Of a stretch of DNA of 10,597 bases, positions 6,254-10,597 are shown piece after piece. This DNA is from an uncultured Mucispirillum sp. (GTDB lineage: Bacteria > Chrysiogenota > Deferribacteres > Deferribacterales > Mucispirillaceae): the NCBI GenBank assembly GCA_947177675.1, contig CAMWVK010000028.1, positions 1 to 10,597 of the forward strand, given 5' to 3'. Positions within the stretch are counted from its first letter, which is position 1; every line of letters begins with the position of its first letter. The position numbers were made by a program, and so were the translations under genes. The notes beneath the pieces were generated by a model. It saw only the letters and a program-made list of their open reading frames with translations, searched no databases and was not told the DNA's origin.

Positions 6254-7222
6254 ATGAAAGTTGTTATCACTTCAAAATTACCAAATATTATTAATAATCA
6301 TTTAGAAGATATACGCATTGATGCAAATAATTCAGATGAACCACTTCCACCTATAAGGCTTAGGCAGATGATGAGTGATACTGATGCTTTAATATGCACA
6401 TCAAGTGATATTATAGACAGACCACTAATGGAAGCAGCTCCAAAACTTAAAGTAATAGTGAACTATGATGCAGGAAGTGATAATATAGATGTAGATTATG
6501 CCACCCATAGAGGAATAACAGTCTGCACAACAAAGCATATATTAACTCAAAGCACAGCAGAGTTTGGCTTTGCTTTATTAATGAGTGCAGCACGCCATAT
6601 ACCAGAAGCAGACAGATATGCAAGAAATGGCAGATTTTCAGGCAACACTAATCACAGCTTAATGACTGGACTTGATTTTTATAAAAAAACATTAGGTATA
6701 TTTGGTATGGGAAATATTGGTCAGGCTGTTGCAAAAATAGCAACTGGTTTTTCTATGGATATAATATATCACAACAGACACAGAGATAAACAGGCAGAAT
6801 TAATTTTTGGTGCAACTTATGCCACATTTGATGAGCTTTTAGAATGGTCTGATTTTCTAATAATTACTGCTCCATTAACTCTTGAAACAAGGCATATTTT
6901 TTCATTAAAGGAGTTTAAAAAAATGAAAAAAACTGCTGTTTTAGTTAATATTGGAAGGGGAGCAATTATTAGAGAAAGTGATTTAGCTACTGCTCTTTCT
7001 GAAAAAATTATATATGCAGCAGGACTTGATGTATATGAGTTTGAGCCTGAAATAAATGAAGACTTGAAAAAGCTTGACAGTGTAGTGCTTTCCCCACATT
7101 TAGGCAACTCTACTCAGGCTACAAAAGAAAATATGGCAGTAAGCTGTGCAGAATCAATTATCAGCGTATTAAAAGGCGGCATTACACCAGATACTGCTAT
7201 AAATAAACCAGTGCTTATATAA
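6254..7222 (+). CDS. D-isomer-specific 2-hydroxyacid dehydrogenase
   Basis: This 322-residue cytoplasmic NAD(P)-dependent enzyme interconverts a 2-oxoacid and a D-2-hydroxyacid. The Rossmann loop GIFGMGNIGQAVA lies at 148-160. The catalytic set is Arg235 (NIGRGAIIRESDL), Glu264 (GLDVYEFEP) and His282 (LSPHLGNST). The stretch after the second beta strand reads YHNRHRDK; the arginine there, with no acidic residue, resembles NADPH-using glyoxylate or hydroxypyruvate reductases, so NADPH preference is an inference. There is no C-terminal ACT domain, so it is not the long form of phosphoglycerate dehydrogenase. The exact substrate (glyoxylate, hydroxypyruvate, phosphohydroxypyruvate, 2-ketogluconate) cannot be decided. 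Ribosome site AGGGGG (6244-6249) lies 4 nt before the ATG and overlaps the def stop codon. It is last in the ACT-def operon, so the ACT protein could sense a related amino acid. Confidence 0.9.
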   Translation: MKVVITSKLPNIINNHLEDIRIDANNSDEPLPPIRLRQMMSDTDALICTSSDIIDRPLMEAAPKLKVIVNYDAGSDNIDVDYATHRGITVCTTKHILTQSTAEFGFALLMSAARHIPEADRYARNGRFSGNTNHSLMTGLDFYKKTLGIFGMGNIGQAVAKIATGFSMDIIYHNRHRDKQAELIFGATYATFDELLEWSDFLIITAPLTLETRHIFSLKEFKKMKKTAVLVNIGRGAIIRESDLATALSEKIIYAAGLDVYEFEPEINEDLKKLDSVVLSPHLGNSTQATKENMAVSCAESIISVLKGGITPDTAINKPVLI

Positions 7223-7379
7223 TTTTATATTTTTCCAAATTATAGTTTAAATATTCTGAACTTAAAAAGATAATTACAGCACCCAGCAGTATATAATATG
7301 GCAGCAGATTAAAAGAAAACCTGTCTGCCAGCATACCAAAATCAAATGATAAAGAGATTATAGAAAGAAGAACAGCCAT
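7215..7379 (-). CDS. Small hydrophobic ORF, possible membrane protein or gene remnant
   Basis: A 54-codon frame runs from ATG at 7379 to TAA at 7215-7217, with AAAAGG (7385-7390) 5 nt before the start. The product has a hydrophobic N-terminus (MAVLLSIISLSF), a short polar stretch (MLADRF) and a convincing membrane span at about 26-42 (LLPYYILLGAVIIFLSS), then a lysine-containing tail. Codon choice (several CTG, GCA, GAC) resembles the neighbouring genes rather than random AT-rich DNA. Its 3' end overlaps the convergent dehydrogenase by 8 nt, and a hairpin separates it from the gene upstream on its strand. I do not recognise it. It could be a true small membrane protein or the C-terminal remnant of a larger transporter. 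Confidence 0.4.
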   Translation of the reverse strand: MAVLLSIISLSFDFGMLADRFSFNLLPYYILLGAVIIFLSSEYLNYNLEKYKII

Positions 7380-7390
7380 ATATACCTTTT

Positions 7391-7427
7391 AATATTTTAC
7401 TGCCATTAAAAAAGGCAGTAAAATATT
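7391..7427. terminator. Intrinsic terminator hairpin between convergent transcripts
   Basis: A perfect 14-bp stem (7391-7404 with 7414-7427, core ACTGCC/GGCAGT) encloses a 9-nt loop. On the plus strand it is followed by TTATAATTAT, giving a T-rich 3' side suited to ending the dehydrogenase transcript about 170 nt after its stop. On the minus strand it lies about 14 nt after the small membrane gene, but the sequence beyond is AAAAGG, so termination in that direction should be weaker. Confidence 0.7.
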
Positions 7428-7441
7428 TTATAATTATATGA

Positions 7442-7696
7442 TTAGAATATTTTTTCTGGAACAATTGAGCGGGAATGAGCAGAACGGGCTCTAATATCCA
7501 CTTCTTCCTTAGAAATCATCTGCTCAGACTGTATAGTGCCATCCTCATTATATACAGTAAATTTAAATTTATTTACTTTTGCATCAGCAATAGAAAAAGC
7601 AAGCATTAATAGAACTGTTACTGCAAAGGCAATATACCAGTATTTCATATATTCTCCGCCAAAATATCTAGAAAACTTTTTAAATTTTTCTCCCAT
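7442..7696 (-). CDS. Small single-span membrane protein after kdsA
   Basis: The 84-residue product has a basic N-terminus (KFKKFSRYF), one hydrophobic segment at about 17-37 (KYWYIAFAVTVLLMLAFSIADA) and a polar tail of about 46 residues, with no recognised domain. The segment ends in ADA-KV, so a cleaved signal peptide is also possible. Two in-frame starts are well supported: ATG 7696 with GGAG (7703-7706) 6 nt upstream, and ATG 7648 with GGCGGAG (GGAG at 7654-7657) 5 nt upstream, which would give 68 residues beginning just at the hydrophobic segment. I chose the first because it sits 12 nt after the kdsA stop. A TTG at 7708 lacks a good site. Position after kdsA suggests an envelope link, but no function can be assigned. 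Confidence 0.65.
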   Translation of the reverse strand: MGEKFKKFSRYFGGEYMKYWYIAFAVTVLLMLAFSIADAKVNKFKFTVYNEDGTIQSEQMISKEEVDIRARSAHSRSIVPEKIF

Positions 7697-7708
7697 TATA
7701 TTCTCCAA

Positions 7709-8497
7709 TTATATGCTGTGTTTTTTTATATTTTCAAGAAGCTTTGAAAAATCATCAAGACTAACCATATTAGCTCCATCAGATAATGCTTTTGCAGGTT
7801 CTGGATGAGTTTCTGCAAAAAATCCGCGAATACCGCATGCACTGGCAGCTGCTGCAAGATATGGAGCATATTCAGGATTACCGCCGCTTTTGCCCTCTAA
7901 TGCACCCGGCTTTTGTGTAGAGTGAGTTAAATCCATAATCACAGGCACCTTAAACTGCTGCATATCTATAAGATTGCGGAAATCTACCACAAGATTACCA
8001 TAGCCAAACATTGTGCCTCTTTCTGTAAGCATTACCTGCTTGTTATCTGCTGTATATACTTTTTCAAGTGGATATTTCATATCTAATCCACTTAAAAATT
8101 GAGCTTTTTTAATATTAACTATTTTTTTAGTTGCAGCTGCTGCTGATAATAAATCAGTCTGTCGGCATAAAAAAGCAGGGATTTGTATTATATCGCACAC
8201 TTTACTGGCAGGTTCTGCCTGATAACTTTCATGAATATCTGTAACTACTGGCACATTAAACTTTTCTTTAACAGCCTTTAATATTTCTAAACCCTGAACA
8301 AGCCCTGTGCCGCGAAAGCTTGATGCAGCTGTTCTGTTTGCTTTATCAAAAGATGCTTTAAAAATATATGTAAAGCCATATTTATCTGCCATTTCTTTTG
8401 CACGCTCTGCAATTTCAAAACATATATCTTTACTCTCTATAACACATGGACCTGCCATGATAAATAAGCTGCTTTTTAATGTTTCATATAATGTCAT
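7709..8497 (-). CDS. kdsA: 3-deoxy-D-manno-octulosonate 8-phosphate synthase (metal-dependent class)
   Basis: This 262-residue cytoplasmic aldolase condenses phosphoenolpyruvate with D-arabinose 5-phosphate to make KDO 8-phosphate, the first committed step to the KDO of lipopolysaccharide. Diagnostic stretches are AGPCVIES (15-22), KASFDKANR (47-55), FRGTGL (61-66), DIHE (87-90), QIPAFLCRQTDLL (105-117), TERGTMFGY (158-166) and ETHPEP (229-234). Cys18, His192, Glu229 and Asp240 fall at exactly the spacing of the metal ligands of the Aquifex aeolicus enzyme (C11, H185, E222, D233). This puts it in the metal-requiring class; the E. coli class has Asn in place of Cys. The start has AGGA 6 nt upstream and begins 8 nt after the preceding gene. 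kdsB, kdsC and kdsD are not in the window. Confidence 0.96.
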   Translation of the reverse strand: MTLYETLKSSLFIMAGPCVIESKDICFEIAERAKEMADKYGFTYIFKASFDKANRTAASSFRGTGLVQGLEILKAVKEKFNVPVVTDIHESYQAEPASKVCDIIQIPAFLCRQTDLLSAAAATKKIVNIKKAQFLSGLDMKYPLEKVYTADNKQVMLTERGTMFGYGNLVVDFRNLIDMQQFKVPVIMDLTHSTQKPGALEGKSGGNPEYAPYLAAAASACGIRGFFAETHPEPAKALSDGANMVSLDDFSKLLENIKKHSI

Positions 8498-8505
8498 AAT
8501 TTTTC

Positions 8506-10554
8506 CTATTTTAATGATATAAAATTTTCATACAGTTTGCCATCAATTAAAGCCTTAACTGTGATTTTAGTAATATTTTCTTCTTTTAATGAGCCTTTAT
8601 ATAAATGCAAATCAAATATTTCATCATCTGATTTTAATGGTATATTAATTGAAGAATCATCTTCGTTTAAAATGCCTCCATTTTGAATAACTGCTATAGC
8701 TGGATAAATATCATCTATTACAGTATTCCATATACGCTTTGTATCAGCATCTGCAATAACTTCTATCTGTTCTAAATTTCTACCACGGGCAGATACACTT
8801 AATGAAAGCACAATATCACTGCTGCCGTCTTTTTCAATATAGCCTTTATTAGACACCATATCAACACCTTCAAAATCTTTAAGTGCAATATTTAAAACTT
8901 TGCGAGGTTTATATAAAGATGCATCTCCATAATAGCTTAAATCTATGCGGATAGTGTTGCCGTTAAATATAATATAGTCTTTTTCACTGCCTGTTAATCC
9001 TATAAAATAACCATTCTCATTTGGCTGACGGATTTGGCTTGAAATATCAAGACTGATTTCATTTTCATCTTCTTTTGTAACTGTTTTAAGCGGTGCTGCT
9101 TTCTGCATAGAAACATTACCATTGTTATCTACCACTCTCCTAAAAAGCACAATTTCTGCTTTATTTTTAATATTTAAACCAAGCACATTCAGTTTTAAAT
9201 ATGCTTCTTTAAAATAAAGCATATCTTTACCAATAAAGTCATTTGTTTTAAGTTCAAGATAGCTTTTATTAGCTGTGCCTGCATTGAGAGGCATATTGTT
9301 TTGACTGCTGTATTTCTGCACACCATTTTGCAGCACAGAAAGGTTTAGCGTTATACCTGTATCTCTAATATACGGGCTTTCTGTAATGACTGCAAATTTA
9401 TTTTTATCTATTATAAAGTCACCACTGCCCACACCAATTGCTTTACCCTGCACTATATAATCAGAAACAAGGCTGCCTTTAAATATCTTACGGCAGTTTA
9501 ATGCAGAACCCGGCTCTGTGCAGTCTGTATCAATTGTTACATTATCGCCCCTTACATATCCTGTAACAGGAAACCTTTTATTAAGGCTTGTATCTATAAG
9601 ATAACCAGATATTCTGTTATTTTTAACAAGAATATTTAATAAGCCGCTAAATACTTCCTTATCTTTATTTTTCACTTCTATAGGATAAAAACCAGTTGAT
9701 AATGCAAGCCTTTCCCCATTAATAGGAAATGGCAGCATAATAGTTTTAACCATAGAGATAGATTTACCTTTTCCAGAAGTTACATTAATGCTGAACTTGC
9801 CAAATTTATCACTTACAGTGCTTTGGTTTGTTTCTACTGCTGTAATTGCAGCATTTGGCACAGGTTTATTATTAGCATCAAGCACTATACCACTGATTAA
9901 AACTGATGCTATTTTATCCCCTGTAAAAGAAAGACTGTCCATATATAATTCAGTGCCAGTTTCTACTTTTAAGTTTATTCTGTTTACTGCATAATTTATA
10001 CCTTTAGTTTTAAGATATTTATATATATTGCTTTCAATAGCACCAGACATATCCATCTGAGCAAAGCCGTCATCAGAATACACCTGTATTACAAAGTTTC
10101 TGAAAATATAAGTAACATAGAAATTAGCCTGCTGACTTTTGCTGTGTTTTTTCTGCAAAGGTAATGCAACCATTATGCCCTGCTCACCAAAAGGAACTGG
10201 TGCAACCTGTTTACGCTTTGCATATTTTTTGGAAATGTCTGCAAGCTCTTTATAGTTTTTTAGTGCTTCAGCAAAATTATCACATTCAAATATACGGGCA
10301 GAAACAATATAAGTATTATCTCGTTCAATATCTAGTATTTTTTCTTTTTTAGTAGAATAATAAGCATAAGTATTCTCATAAACAGTGCATCTATCCCGCT
10401 TTTCTGTCTGCACACCTGCTACAATCCATGAGGAAGAACCGCCTTTCATATTTGCTGCCTTAGGAAAAATATCAGCCACCGTTTTTACTTCTTCTGCAAA
10501 ACACATAAAAAATGAATAAAAAATAAATATTGTTATAAGTAATGTTTTTCTCAT
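8506..10554 (-). CDS. Large secreted protein with a carboxypeptidase-regulatory-like domain
   Basis: The 682-residue product starts with a clear Sec signal peptide (MRKTLLITIFIFYSFFMCFA, likely cut before EEV). The cysteine at 18 is not in a proper lipobox. Residues 21-190 form a mixed region (DIFPKAANMKGGSSSW... FAEALKNYKELADISKK... FGEQGIMVALPL) that may be a distinct domain; I cannot name it firmly. Residues 218-265 match the CarboxypepD_reg/SdrD-B-like beta sandwich (ISGIVLDANNKPVPNAAITAVETNQSTVSDKFGKFSI), often a folding or adhesion module in surface proteins. The rest is beta-rich with no membrane span after the signal, and ends in an Ig-like-looking segment without a sorting signal. 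It may be periplasmic or outer-surface. AAGAGA lies about 5 nt before the start. It is the first gene seen of the kdsA operon; its promoter is probably beyond the window. Confidence 0.8.
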   Translation of the reverse strand: MRKTLLITIFIFYSFFMCFAEEVKTVADIFPKAANMKGGSSSWIVAGVQTEKRDRCTVYENTYAYYSTKKEKILDIERDNTYIVSARIFECDNFAEALKNYKELADISKKYAKRKQVAPVPFGEQGIMVALPLQKKHSKSQQANFYVTYIFRNFVIQVYSDDGFAQMDMSGAIESNIYKYLKTKGINYAVNRINLKVETGTELYMDSLSFTGDKIASVLISGIVLDANNKPVPNAAITAVETNQSTVSDKFGKFSINVTSGKGKSISMVKTIMLPFPINGERLALSTGFYPIEVKNKDKEVFSGLLNILVKNNRISGYLIDTSLNKRFPVTGYVRGDNVTIDTDCTEPGSALNCRKIFKGSLVSDYIVQGKAIGVGSGDFIIDKNKFAVITESPYIRDTGITLNLSVLQNGVQKYSSQNNMPLNAGTANKSYLELKTNDFIGKDMLYFKEAYLKLNVLGLNIKNKAEIVLFRRVVDNNGNVSMQKAAPLKTVTKEDENEISLDISSQIRQPNENGYFIGLTGSEKDYIIFNGNTIRIDLSYYGDASLYKPRKVLNIALKDFEGVDMVSNKGYIEKDGSSDIVLSLSVSARGRNLEQIEVIADADTKRIWNTVIDDIYPAIAVIQNGGILNEDDSSINIPLKSDDEIFDLHLYKGSLKEENITKITVKALIDGKLYENFISLK

Positions 10555-10597
10555 AATATCTCTTTTACCATATTTTTATTCAAATTTAAATAATTTT

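Noticed and set aside
1..10597. CRISPR array, insertion sequence, tRNA, rRNA or phage segment
   Set aside because: I found no spaced direct repeats, transposase or integrase motifs, cloverleaf-like segments or GC-rich RNA islands. All gaps are short and the genes are housekeeping or envelope types.

Overview
This is a compact, clearly AT-rich window of an ordinary bacterial chromosome. It looks Gram-negative: kdsA makes the KDO of lipopolysaccharide, and several products carry Sec signal peptides. It also encodes a two-ATPase-domain Hsp100 of the ClpC type rather than ClpA. AT-rich codon use, a metal-dependent (Aquifex-like) KDO8P synthase and ClpC together suggest a low-GC deep-branching Gram-negative lineage. 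Deferribacterota (Mucispirillum-like) is my best guess. That is inference from gene style, not a database match. I see no mobile element, CRISPR array, rRNA or tRNA.

Left block, minus strand, about 5034 down to 35. A strong promoter with an 18-bp palindrome over its -35 box drives a tight run of four genes: clpC, then a ketopantoate-reductase/NUDIX fusion (start overlaps clpC by 20 nt), then an alpha/beta hydrolase, then a small secreted protein with a GspG-like C-terminal domain. Gaps are -20, 23 and 28 nt, so they probably share transcripts.

Divergent block, plus strand, 5218 to 7222. A predicted promoter at 5163-5191 drives three genes: a double-ACT (GcvR-like) protein, peptide deformylase (def) and a D-2-hydroxyacid dehydrogenase. 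Gaps are 2 and 8 nt. The 211-nt region between clpC and the ACT gene holds both promoters and three inverted repeats. A long hairpin at 7391-7427 probably ends this transcript.

Right block, minus strand, 10554 down to about 7215. A 682-residue secreted protein with a carboxypeptidase-regulatory-like beta-sandwich domain is followed 8 nt later by kdsA, then 12 nt later by a small single-span membrane protein. Beyond the hairpin lies a 54-codon hydrophobic ORF that runs 8 nt into the 3' end of the dehydrogenase. The link with KDO synthesis suggests an envelope role for this block, but only kdsA has a firm function.

Nothing here is a self-evident new system. The best candidates for follow-up are the PanE-like/NUDIX fusion, the palindrome over the clpC promoter, the orphan GspG-like secreted protein and the unrecognised secreted protein next to kdsA.
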